Positions 1 to 6,500 are shown, counted from the stretch's first letter. The stretch is DNA of 8,501 nucleotides from an uncultured Collinsella sp. (GCA_902489855.1 CABUBS010000085.1:1-8501), one strand, 5' to 3'. Numbers and translations are program-made. Notes: generated from the letters alone by a model not told the origin.

Positions 1-6
1 AAAGAG

Positions 7-32
7 AAGAGGCGGGGCATGCCCCGCCTCTT
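7..32 (-). terminator. Perfect 26-bp palindrome, probable terminator at the window edge
   Basis: The 26 bases are a perfect GC-rich palindrome able to form a stem of about 11 bp around a small loop. On the minus strand it is followed by a pyrimidine run, TTCTCTTT counting the end of the stem, which suits an intrinsic terminator. On the plus strand the following bases (ACACC) are not U-rich. It could end a minus-strand transcript arising between here and position 331, or act as a shared terminator with a gene outside the window. Confidence 0.5.
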
Positions 33-70
33 ACACCACATCTCTGCGCGCTACCCGACTCCAAGAGGTC

Positions 71-300
71 GTGGACAAAAAGTGGCAAATATGAGTACTG
101 TTACCGTTTTAGTAGCAGGCAAAACCACCCAAAATGGCGCTCATGCGGTAGCGCGCGAGCCTTCCAGTTGACCAGAATGGCCGGCTTAGGACTTGGAGAC
201 CCGCTTTTAATAAACAGATTCTTAACTATGTTCATTATTTTCTTGGTCGTAAATGCTATTGGCCTGACAACAGTACTCATATTTGGCATTTATTGCCCAC
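71..300. repeat. 230-bp segment bounded by 32-bp imperfect inverted repeats
   Basis: Positions 71-102 and the reverse complement of 269-300 agree at 28 of 32 bases. They share an uninterrupted 17-base core, CAAATATGAGTACTGTT (86-102 plus, 269-285 minus), so the 166 bases between lie inside a terminal-inverted-repeat arrangement. The interior is more AT-rich than the genes, especially 205-260. No transposase or convincing reading frame is present, and neither outward ATG (91 plus, 280 minus) has a Shine-Dalgarno sequence. This fits a small non-autonomous mobile element, a pair of inverted regulatory sites, or a structured RNA. I see no clear target-site duplication. The repeat itself is directly visible; its nature is inference. 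Confidence 0.55.
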
Positions 301-331
301 TGCCATATAACTAACACCCTATAGCAGACAA

Positions 332-364
332 AAACAGGCCGTAGCCCATCGCTGCGGCCTGTTT
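332..364 (-). terminator. Rho-independent terminator of the mgtE-like/NRAMP operon
   Basis: A 14-base arm (332-345) pairs with 351-364 around a 5-base loop, with a single non-Watson-Crick position. On the minus strand the stem runs into TTTTTGTCT. It lies 17 bases downstream of the transporter's stop codon, in the right place and orientation to end that operon. Confidence 0.85.
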
Positions 365-381
365 GGAGTCCAAAAGAGGCG

Positions 382-1644
382 CTAAGCGCTGTAACCCATC
401 GCCTGCAGAACAAACATGACGACCGTGAGCACCGTAATCACACCGATAGTCGCCCAAGTGAGCACATTCCACACGCGGCCGTTGCGGTTAGTGCCCATAA
501 TGTGACGGTCAGCGGCAATAACCACCTGGAACACCAGAACCACGGGCAGTAGCACGCCATTGATGACCTGCGAGGTCATCATAATCTGGAACAGATCGAC
601 GCCGGGCATAAGCACCAGCACGGCAGAGATACCGATGATGGCCGTAATGATGCCGCGATAGACCGGGGCCTCGTCCCAGCTGCGGTCGGCACCGCGCTCC
701 CAGCCAAATGCCTCGCAGATAGCGCTCGACGTAACGCCCGGCAGCACGCAGGCAGCCAAGAAGCTCGCCGCGACCAGGCCCGAGGCAAACAGTACCGTGG
801 ACCACTGACCCGCAATAGGCTCCAGCGCACGGGCAGCATCGGCAGCATCGCTAATCTGAATGCCCGCCGGGAACAACACCGTACCGGTCGTGATGATAAT
901 AAAGCCGGCAATGACATCGGCGGCAAGCGAGCCGCTCACGGTATCGATGCGCTGCAGCACGATATCGTCCTCGCCCGCGTTCTTGTCGACCACGTTGTTC
1001 TGCGCCAAGAAAATCATCCACGGCGCGATGGTGGTACCGATCGTTGCGACCACGAGCGACACGTAGCTGGGGTCATTTTGAATGTTAGGCACGACCAGGT
1101 CGACCGCGACCTCACCCCAGTTGGGGCCAGCCATAAACGCGGCGACAATATAGGTCACGAACACGCAGCTCACCAGCAGCAGAATCTTCTCGATGCGCTG
1201 GAAACTACCCGACATGGTAAGCATCCACACCAGCAGCGCTACCAACGGCACCGAGATGCTCGCCGGCACGCCAAAGAGAGCAAGGCCGCTGGCGATGCCC
1301 GCGAACTCCGAAATGGTCACAGCCGTGTTGGCGATCAACAGCGCCGCCATAGCAAGTACACTCTTGCGCACGCCAAAGCGCTCGCGAATGAGCGATGCCA
1401 GGCCCTTGCCCGTGACGCAGCCGCAGCGCGCCGCGGTCTCCTGCGTCACGATGAGCAGCACAGTCATGACGGGAAGCATCCAGAGCATCTTGTAGCCATA
1501 GCTGGCGCCCGCGCTGGAATACGTTGCAATGCCGCCGGCGTCATTGCCCGAAAGCGCCGCCAACAGACCGGGACCCATAGCGCCAAAGATGGCCGCGATG
1601 GTCAACTTTTGCTTGGTGCCCGACTTTTGCTTGGTATTTTGCAC
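382..1644 (-). CDS. NRAMP-related (NRMT-type) divalent metal transporter, probable Mg2+ uptake
   Basis: A 420-residue integral membrane protein with about 11 hydrophobic helices, typical of the SLC11/NRAMP fold. The helix-1 signature, DPGN in Mn/Fe transporters, is D35-A-G-G38 here. The helix-6 MPH is A207-P-W209, so the metal-binding Asn and the thioether Met are replaced by Gly and Ala. From memory of the NRAMP-related Mg2+ transporters of Clostridium and Eggerthella, this pattern marks carriers of hydrated Mg2+ rather than Mn2+/Fe2+. The start is GTG at 1644, 8 bases after the TAG of the preceding gene, whose last bases form the Shine-Dalgarno AGGTGG. The open frame extends to 1707, but that extension (Arg/Gly-rich) overlaps the neighbour and precedes the ribosome site. 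It is translated as the second gene of an operon with the MgtE-like protein. Family is secure; Mg2+ specificity is inferred from motifs and neighbour. Confidence 0.9.
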   Translation of the reverse strand: MQNTKQKSGTKQKLTIAAIFGAMGPGLLAALSGNDAGGIATYSSAGASYGYKMLWMLPVMTVLLIVTQETAARCGCVTGKGLASLIRERFGVRKSVLAMAALLIANTAVTISEFAGIASGLALFGVPASISVPLVALLVWMLTMSGSFQRIEKILLLVSCVFVTYIVAAFMAGPNWGEVAVDLVVPNIQNDPSYVSLVVATIGTTIAPWMIFLAQNNVVDKNAGEDDIVLQRIDTVSGSLAADVIAGFIIITTGTVLFPAGIQISDAADAARALEPIAGQWSTVLFASGLVAASFLAACVLPGVTSSAICEAFGWERGADRSWDEAPVYRGIITAIIGISAVLVLMPGVDLFQIMMTSQVINGVLLPVVLVFQVVIAADRHIMGTNRNGRVWNVLTWATIGVITVLTVVMFVLQAMGYSA

Positions 1645-1652
1645 GCGACCAC

Positions 1653-3497
1653 CTAGCCCATGACCGACATGGCGAGCAGCACCGCAGCGGCGCAGTACGC
1701 CACGCACGAGATCATGACGGCAACAACGTTCATGGCGGTGCCCGACGTGTTGAGGTCATGCTCGTCACGCCAGAACAGCACCATCAGGTAAATCACGGCG
1801 CTCATGTTGCCAACTAGGCAAATGATGGCAGCGATATTAAAGCACCCGGTAAAGAGTTGCTCCTCAAACATGGGCGCATCGGGGAACGCAGCGGTGCGCA
1901 CCAGCTGGGCGCACAGGTAGGTCACGAGTGACAGAATCAGGCCCATGCCCGTGCTCTGGAAGAAGAACCCCAGATACGGCTTGGGCTCGTCGTCGTGACC
2001 GTCATACTCCAGGAAGTAGTTCTTGACGAACGACACCATGCGCGAGGCCGCCAGCAGTACGAGCGGCATGGCGCACATGGGGAACACCACCAGATGCGCG
2101 GAGCCGAGCGCCGTTCCCAGCACGGTCGCCATGATGCACGACGCGATGCCCCATACAACAACCCAGTACTGGCGATGCACGAACCAGCTGAGCACGTTCG
2201 TCGAGTCGTCCGACGCGCTATCGCCCGAGCCGACACCGGCGATCTGCAGGTCCTCCTGATGCTCCTCAGCGATAACGTCCATGGCGTCGTCGAAGGTTAC
2301 GATACCCAGGATATGACGGTTCTCGTCGCAGACAGGGATGGCAACCAGGTCGTACTTGGTCATCTCGTCCGTCACGTCTTCCTGGTCCTCGTCGGGCGAC
2401 ACATAGACCAGGTCGCGATAGGCCAGCTGACCCAGCGTGGCGTCGCGGTCGGCTACGATCAGCGTGCGCAGCGAAAGCACGCCGGTCAGCATGCCGCTCG
2501 GATCCTCGGTATAGACGTAGTAGACGCTCTCGAAGTCCTCGTCGAGCTTGCGGATCGCCTCGATGGCGTCACCGACCGTTGCCGTGGCGGGCAGGGAGAC
2601 AAACTCCGAGGTCATGATGCGGCCGGCGGTGTTGTCCTCATACCCCAGCAGGTTACGAATCGCCTTCTCCTCCTTGACGCCCATCAGGCGCAGGAGCTTC
2701 TCGGCCTTCTCGTAATCGAGCTCGTCGATCAGGTCGGCGGCGTCGTCCGGGTCCATCATGGCCAGCATCGACGATGCGTCCGTGTCGGACAGGCCCTCGA
2801 GCATCTCGGTCATAAGCTCGTCGTCATCGAACTCCGAGATGGCCTCGGCGGCCTGGGCAGTATCGAGCTGCGCAAACACCTGCGCACGTAGGCGCGGGTC
2901 GAGCTGCTCGATAATGTCGGCGATGTCGGCAGGATGCAGCTCGCCAAGCGTCTTGTGCGACACCGAGAGTTGAATGTTCTTGGTCGAGCGGTCGAGCAGG
3001 TCCATGTAGGACCAAGCGATGATGTCCTCACTGAGCGGCTTGCCCAGGTGCTTCATAAAGCCTTCGACGATATGCTCGAGCGCGGGGCTGATGGCGCGTA
3101 GCAGACCGCGGGCACCGACCTCGGCGCCCAGCAGACGCAGCTGATTTTCGCCCGACATGGAAAACTTGATGTCGTTTACACGCACGACCTTCATGCCCTG
3201 CGTGTCGACAATCTGCTTGTTGAGCACGTCGCGGGCAAGCAAGAGTTCGGTCGGCTGCAGGTACGAAAAACGGATTTCGGTGGCCGACGTCTTAAGGTGT
3301 ACACCCGTCTCGTCGATACGGTCGACCCATTTGCGCCAGCTGATCATAAACGGCGTCTTGCCGGGTCCGCGGAACGCGAGCGACGTCACGTGCGGAAAAA
3401 CTTCGCCGGTAGCAATACCAAAATCGTTGACCACGCCGAGCTTTTCGCCGTCGACGTCCAAGACCGGCAATTTGAGCATCTCACTCAGATAATTCAA
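1653..3497 (-). CDS. PRC-barrel / MgtE_N / CBS-pair membrane protein, MgtE-like Mg2+ sensor or transporter
   Basis: A 614-residue protein. Residues 1-80 and about 85-150 look like PRC-barrel units (start NYLSEML, then PVLDVDGEKLG). Residues ~183-285 are an MgtE_N-type acidic helical repeat domain (HPADIADIIEQLDP). Residues ~290-410 are two CBS domains beginning near RIMTSEFV. The remainder (~440-614) is membrane-embedded with five predicted helices, matching MgtE in number and length. In MgtE the cytosolic part senses intracellular Mg2+ and gates the pore. Here the membrane part lacks the GGNAGxQ-like pore signature I expect, so it may be a divergent channel or a regulator of the transporter encoded next. 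The start is TTG at 3497, preceded by GGGGAG with 5-base spacing. An in-frame TGA at 3512 rules out any longer frame, and the next ATG (codon 7) would cut into the PRC motif. Confidence 0.88.
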   Translation of the reverse strand: MNYLSEMLKLPVLDVDGEKLGVVNDFGIATGEVFPHVTSLAFRGPGKTPFMISWRKWVDRIDETGVHLKTSATEIRFSYLQPTELLLARDVLNKQIVDTQGMKVVRVNDIKFSMSGENQLRLLGAEVGARGLLRAISPALEHIVEGFMKHLGKPLSEDIIAWSYMDLLDRSTKNIQLSVSHKTLGELHPADIADIIEQLDPRLRAQVFAQLDTAQAAEAISEFDDDELMTEMLEGLSDTDASSMLAMMDPDDAADLIDELDYEKAEKLLRLMGVKEEKAIRNLLGYEDNTAGRIMTSEFVSLPATATVGDAIEAIRKLDEDFESVYYVYTEDPSGMLTGVLSLRTLIVADRDATLGQLAYRDLVYVSPDEDQEDVTDEMTKYDLVAIPVCDENRHILGIVTFDDAMDVIAEEHQEDLQIAGVGSGDSASDDSTNVLSWFVHRQYWVVVWGIASCIMATVLGTALGSAHLVVFPMCAMPLVLLAASRMVSFVKNYFLEYDGHDDEPKPYLGFFFQSTGMGLILSLVTYLCAQLVRTAAFPDAPMFEEQLFTGCFNIAAIICLVGNMSAVIYLMVLFWRDEHDLNTSGTAMNVVAVMISCVAYCAAAVLLAMSVMG

Positions 3498-3513
3498 TGG
3501 TGCTCCCCATCAT
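3481..3513 (-). CDS. Possible 10-codon leader peptide overlapping the mgtE-like start
   Basis: The strongest Shine-Dalgarno of this region, GGAGGA (3522-3517), does not serve the TTG start. It sits before a double ATG (3513 and 3510) that opens a 10-codon frame, MMGSTIELSE, ending in TGA at 3483-3481, inside the first codons of the mgtE-like gene in another frame. This arrangement could couple translation of the big gene to ribosomes that initiate here. The mini-ORF is too short to prove by composition, and the ATGs could be incidental. Confidence 0.4.
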   Translation of the reverse strand: MMGSTIELSE

Positions 3514-3699
3514 TATTCCTCCGGACGCGGCCGCATGTGCGGCGTCCGGGGGCTTCTGGATATGTATACGCATGCACGGGCGGCACGCCGCTCGACGCTT
3601 ACACCCCGTGCATGCGCAAAAAGCACCTGCATGGGGTCATCGACTGTATGGTCGAGGTTTGGATTTCACCTGTAACCTTTCTCTTGACCCTCATTAACC
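3498..3699 (-). promoter_or_regulatory. Structured ~200-nt 5' leader with mutually exclusive hairpins (candidate riboswitch)
   Basis: From the predicted start near 3699, the minus-strand RNA can form a three-way junction: GGGTCA (3690-3685) with TGACCC (3639-3634), AGGTT (3678-3674) with AACCT (3659-3655), and TCGAC (3655-3651) with GTCGA (3644-3640). Hairpin A pairs 3636-3623 with 3617-3604 around a T5 loop. Hairpin B pairs 3618-3605 with 3580-3567 (12 perfect pairs, one G-U, one more pair). A and B share 3617-3605, so they exclude each other. CTCGAC (3656-3651) can also pair with GTCGAG at 3596-3591 instead of closing the third arm. Hairpin C (3549-3521, 7-8 bp outer stem plus 4-5 bp inner stem) ends inside the GGAGGA ribosome site. 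No U-tract follows any hairpin, so control would be translational. I do not recognise M-box, yybP-ykoY, NiCo or ydaO signatures. Folds are by eye; ligand and function are inference. Confidence 0.55.
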
Positions 3700-3705
3700 G
3701 CAGTA

Positions 3706-3714
3706 ACTATAGCA
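3706..3714 (-). promoter_or_regulatory. Extended -10 promoter for the mgtE-like/NRAMP operon
   Basis: The minus strand reads TGCTATAGT: a TG-N extension directly before TATAGT, five of six matches to TATAAT (hexamer 3711-3706). No good -35 box is visible at 16-18 bases, as is common for extended -10 promoters. Transcription would start near 3699. A weaker alternative lies upstream (TTGGTA, 18 bases, CATAAA), with the palindrome CTGCA-ATG-TGCAG (3759-3747) in its spacer, a possible operator. Confidence 0.45.
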
Positions 3715-3792
3715 TCAGCATCGCCCTGCGGCATCGAATTTATGCGCTGCACATTGCAGGCATACCAAACGCTGACGCATCCGTGACATAGC

Positions 3793-3824
3793 CATTGGGG
3801 ACGTTCTTAAACGACTACCCAATG
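3793..3824 (-). terminator. Hairpin just after the deacetylase-like gene, weak terminator candidate
   Basis: CATTGGG (3824-3818, minus) pairs perfectly with CCCAATG (3799-3793), and an inner CGTT/AACG stem closes a TAAG loop. It starts 2 bases after the TAG at 3828-3826. There is no U-tract on the minus strand, so it may be a Rho-dependent end, an RNA-stabilising hairpin or chance. Confidence 0.35.
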
Positions 3825-3825
3825 A

Positions 3826-5232
3826 CTACTCTGTGGTGTCGTCGTCCTCGGCAAGTTGGGGGAACACGGCGTCCTTGGGCATGGTGACCTTCGTCAGCGA
3901 GGTGAGCTTTTTGCTCAGCGACGTGTCCGTCTTGACCAGGTCGCTGAGCGTCACGATCTTGTAGCCGTCGGCAATGAGGCCGTCGATAATCTGCGGCAGC
4001 GCCTCGAGCGTCTGCTCGGCGCATTCGTCTCTATCGGTGAGCAGCACGATATTGCCCGGCGTCACCGAATCGAGCACCGTCGAGACCTGCTCGTCGGCAC
4101 CGTTGAGCAGCCAGTCGCCCGAGTCAATATTCCACGAGACCACGGCGGAGACCAGGTCCATCGCATCAATCCAGTTTTGCTCGTCAAAGGCAGCGTAGGG
4201 AGCACGCAGCAGCATCGTCTTCACGCCGGTCGCCGACTTAATCGCATCGGTGCCTTTCGGGATCTGTTCGCGTACCGCCTCACGGTCCTGACCCTTGAGC
4301 GAATCGTCGCTGTAGCTGTTGGATCCGATCTCGCACCCGGCATCGACAATCGCCTTGGCCGTGGCAGGCGAGGCCTCGGCCGCATCGCCCGAAAGGAAGA
4401 ACGTCGCGGTGACGCCCTTTTCCTTGAGCACCTGCAAGATCTGTTTGGTGGCGCCGCTCGGACCCTCGTCAAACGTCAGCGCCACGTACTTTTTGTTGCC
4501 CTTGGGCGCCACGCTGGCGCACGCAACAACGCAATCGGTGGCGGGCACAACCTCGCCGCGGTCTTGCGTCTTGCCCGACTGCTCACCAACCCACACCTCG
4601 GAGCGGCCCTGGACACCCCACGTCTGCACATACTCGATAGCGCCCGTACCCTCGACCTTGAGCTTGGGCTCGATAACCGTAGCCTGAACCTCGTGCTTCT
4701 CGTAGGTGTTACGGCCATCCTTGACCGTCACCTTCTCGCCGCCCTCAAGTTCGCGGCTACCCCATTTGCCCTGTTTCACGCGCTTGCCGTCGACCTTCAC
4801 CGACAGCTTTTCGCCCCCATGGCGCTTGAGCACGCTGTCATCAACGGCCAGCAGGTCGCCTGCGTCGTAGGTGTCAGTCAACTCCTGGTCGTCGATGAGG
4901 TTTTGTAGCGTAGAGCCGACGCGCACTGCGGTCTTCTGGCCGTTGAGCTCCACGTCCACGCTGCGGTTGACGTAGCCCACGACGGCAGCGATAAACAGCA
5001 CGAGTGCGCAACCCACGGCGATGAGCGCATAGGGCAGGCGAGACGAACGACGGGGTGTGCGGCTGTTGCCGATGCGAGCGCTGCGGTCGCTAAAGCCGCG
5101 GCTATGGTTGAGATACATCGCGCCGGGCTTACGGTGACGCTTGCGCTGACCGCTGGGCAGCTGCCCCAGGTCGCGGCGCGCCGTCGGACGCGCACCCGAA
5201 CGCCCGTTTAAGTTGGATCCGTTTTGGCGCAT
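3826..5232 (-). CDS. Membrane-anchored NodB-fold polysaccharide deacetylase homologue, probably catalytically inactive
   Basis: A 468-residue protein. Residues 1-66 are basic and cytoplasmic, and 67-88 form one transmembrane anchor, so the rest lies outside the cell. Residues ~92-150 resemble the DUF348 ubiquitin-like domain of YabE/resuscitation factors. A linker with Cys234 and Cys238 leads to a NodB (carbohydrate esterase 4) domain at ~247-435. The family's TFDDGP is TFDEGP (253-258). The metal-binding HxxxH is N305-SYS-D309, both histidines lost. The RxPY motif is kept (R343-APY). The last motif, usually LLH, reads LLT (T399). It therefore probably binds cell-wall glycan or serves as a scaffold rather than deacetylating. 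The tail is acidic (EDDDTTE). The start ATG at 5232 has a strong GGGGGAGG site four bases before it. It follows the PRC gene after a hairpin. Fold assignment is firm; inactivity is inferred. Confidence 0.88.
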   Translation of the reverse strand: MRQNGSNLNGRSGARPTARRDLGQLPSGQRKRHRKPGAMYLNHSRGFSDRSARIGNSRTPRRSSRLPYALIAVGCALVLFIAAVVGYVNRSVDVELNGQKTAVRVGSTLQNLIDDQELTDTYDAGDLLAVDDSVLKRHGGEKLSVKVDGKRVKQGKWGSRELEGGEKVTVKDGRNTYEKHEVQATVIEPKLKVEGTGAIEYVQTWGVQGRSEVWVGEQSGKTQDRGEVVPATDCVVACASVAPKGNKKYVALTFDEGPSGATKQILQVLKEKGVTATFFLSGDAAEASPATAKAIVDAGCEIGSNSYSDDSLKGQDREAVREQIPKGTDAIKSATGVKTMLLRAPYAAFDEQNWIDAMDLVSAVVSWNIDSGDWLLNGADEQVSTVLDSVTPGNIVLLTDRDECAEQTLEALPQIIDGLIADGYKIVTLSDLVKTDTSLSKKLTSLTKVTMPKDAVFPQLAEDDDTTE

Positions 5233-5253
5233 ATGCCCTCCCCCATAAACACA

Positions 5254-5283
5254 GCAAGCCGGAGCAACAGGTCTCCGGCTTGC
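5254..5283 (-). terminator. Perfect 11-bp hairpin terminator after the PRC-barrel gene
   Basis: GCAAGCCGGAG (5254-5264) pairs perfectly with 5273-5283 around an 8-base loop. It lies 21 bases after the PRC gene stop, and on the minus strand it is followed by TGTGTTTA, a modest U-rich stretch. It also sits only about 20 bases before the next gene's start, so it may be a partial terminator or attenuator allowing some read-through; I see no convincing separate promoter for the deacetylase-like gene. Confidence 0.6.
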
Positions 5284-5304
5284 CTCCCATCATTTGGTAC
5301 GTCG

Positions 5305-6060
5305 CTATTTTGTAGCTTTTGACGAGCCTCCGCTCGCCTTTTGGTATTCGTCCTTAAAGGCCTTGAACATGCCGCGCGTCTTGCCGAGCTGCTTGCCCAG
5401 TGCGCGACTGCCCTTGTCCACGGCAACCGATCCCTTGTCGTCGAGCACCTTGGCGCCCTTTTTGACCTTGTCGCCCACCACGACGCTGGCCTCGGCGGCC
5501 TTGGCAGCCGCACCGCCCGAATACCCGAGCGACTTGACCTCGTCCGAGACGACCATCGCGCCGTTCTCATAGCCGCGCAGCATCGTCGGCGGCACCTGCG
5601 TGTCACCAACCAAAACACTCGAAGCAGCACCGGCGGTCACATAGAATGCCTGCACGGTGCCCGAACGCGGCTTGAACTCCACATCCGAGCAATAGCCCAC
5701 GACGTCGCCCGATTCCGTGCGCACGTCCATACCGACCCAGATGATGCAATCGTCCAGGTTGATGTCGAGGCGCTTGGCGGCGGCGGCATCGTACGTGTCC
5801 TTGACGTCATCAACCGCAATGGCGCCCTCGTAGACACCAATGGCGTCGAGCGCTACGAATCGGTCGGGACGCTCGATCATGCCCGCGATATCGGACTGGC
5901 GGACCATAAAGCCGACCACGCGCGTACCGCCCGGGGTAAAGACCGGAAAGTGAATCTTTCCGAGCTTTTTAGGGCTGCGCGGCGTGCCGTCCTTTTTGGT
6001 GCGCTTGTCCTCGGTAGGCTTGCGATAGATCTTGGCGCCGACAAAATCCCCGGCGCGCAT
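5305..6060 (-). CDS. PRC-barrel domain protein
   Basis: A 251-residue soluble protein. Residues ~1-90 and ~100-175 look like two PRC-barrel-type beta modules (FVGAKIY opening the first; WVGMDVRTESGDVVGYCSDVE in the second). A lysine-, alanine- and glycine-rich tail from ~180 to 251 looks flexible and basic and could touch nucleic acid, wall polymer or membrane. PRC barrels are small binding or assembly modules found in RimM, photosynthetic reaction centre H subunits and many uncharacterised proteins; the role here is unknown. The ATG at 6060-6058 overlaps the TAA of the preceding YtxH gene (6062-6060) as TAATG, so the two are translationally coupled. GAGG precedes the ATG by four bases. A terminator hairpin follows. 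The MgtE-like protein in this window also carries PRC modules, which may be coincidence or a shared interaction theme. Confidence 0.85.
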   Translation of the reverse strand: MRAGDFVGAKIYRKPTEDKRTKKDGTPRSPKKLGKIHFPVFTPGGTRVVGFMVRQSDIAGMIERPDRFVALDAIGVYEGAIAVDDVKDTYDAAAAKRLDINLDDCIIWVGMDVRTESGDVVGYCSDVEFKPRSGTVQAFYVTAGAASSVLVGDTQVPPTMLRGYENGAMVVSDEVKSLGYSGGAAAKAAEASVVVGDKVKKGAKVLDDKGSVAVDKGSRALGKQLGKTRGMFKAFKDEYQKASGGSSKATK

Positions 6061-6449
6061 TATGCCTCGGTCGAGGGCTCCGCAGCCTCGGTATCAGCCT
6101 CGACGGCGTTCTCGACCACGACGTCGGCGGCAGGCGTCACGTTGCCGCCCGAAATGGCGTCGTTGAGCTGCTCGCGCAGCTGGTCCATGCGCTCGCGGGC
6201 CAGGTCGACCTTGGCGCGCAGGTCGTCGGTCTTGGCGTCGACCATCGGGCCAAAGTCATTCACCGCAGCACGGGCCTCCTCGGCGCTGTGCTCGTAGGTG
6301 TCGCGCATATTGTCCCAGGCGTCGTTGGCGATATCGGCAGCCATGGCGCGGGTCTCGGCGCCCGAGCGCGGGGCCAGAGCAACGCCGACAATAGCGCCGG
6401 CAGCGGCACCAAAAAGTGCGCCGGAGACAAAGCTGAAAGTCTTACCCAT
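6060..6449 (-). CDS. YtxH-family small membrane protein
   Basis: A 129-residue protein. Residues ~6-27 form a Gly/Ala-rich transmembrane helix, directly followed by APRSGAETR, the hallmark of YtxH proteins (usually APKSGEETR). A charged, probably coiled-coil stretch spans ~35-100, and a short acidic tail ends in STEA. YtxH proteins are often in stress-related or envelope operons, with no agreed biochemical role. The ATG at 6449 is preceded by GAGG with seven bases spacing; an ATG two codons earlier (6455) also lies behind AGGAG and cannot be excluded. A longer frame reaches 6521, but it would contain the TATAAT promoter, so it is rejected. This is the first gene of a two-gene operon with the PRC-barrel protein, and its stop overlaps that start. 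Confidence 0.87.
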   Translation of the reverse strand: MGKTFSFVSGALFGAAAGAIVGVALAPRSGAETRAMAADIANDAWDNMRDTYEHSAEEARAAVNDFGPMVDAKTDDLRAKVDLARERMDQLREQLNDAISGGNVTPAADVVVENAVEADTEAAEPSTEA

Positions 6450-6466
6450 GATCATTCCTCTCCTGC

Positions 6467-6482
6467 GGGCACGTCGGTGCCC
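6467..6482 (-). other. Small hairpin in the ytxH 5' untranslated region
   Basis: GGGCAC-CGAC-GTGCCC forms a perfect 6-bp stem with a 4-base loop in the minus-strand leader, ending two bases before the AGGAGAGGA ribosome site. It could limit ribosome access or protect the 5' end; there is no evidence of a ligand. Confidence 0.4.
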
Positions 6483-6500
6483 ACCGTTTGAATGCTGTCC

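Noticed and set aside
91..171. 26-codon plus-strand frame starting MSTVTVLVAG
   Set aside because: No ribosome site before the ATG, and the start is part of the same repeat that appears inverted at 269-285; likely chance.
101..289. 62-codon minus-strand frame in the left gap
   Set aside because: No Shine-Dalgarno, the start sits within the inverted repeat, and the product matches nothing I recognise.
1645..1707. N-terminal extension of the NRAMP-related frame
   Set aside because: It overlaps the preceding gene, is Arg/Gly-rich, and the AGGTGG ribosome site lies downstream of it, just before the GTG at 1644.
3498..3700. M-box, ydaO, cobalamin or yybP-ykoY riboswitch
   Set aside because: Small resemblances exist (GGTGAAATCC, CCATACAGT, GTAAGCGT), but the conserved blocks in their required order are not found by eye; a covariance search would decide.
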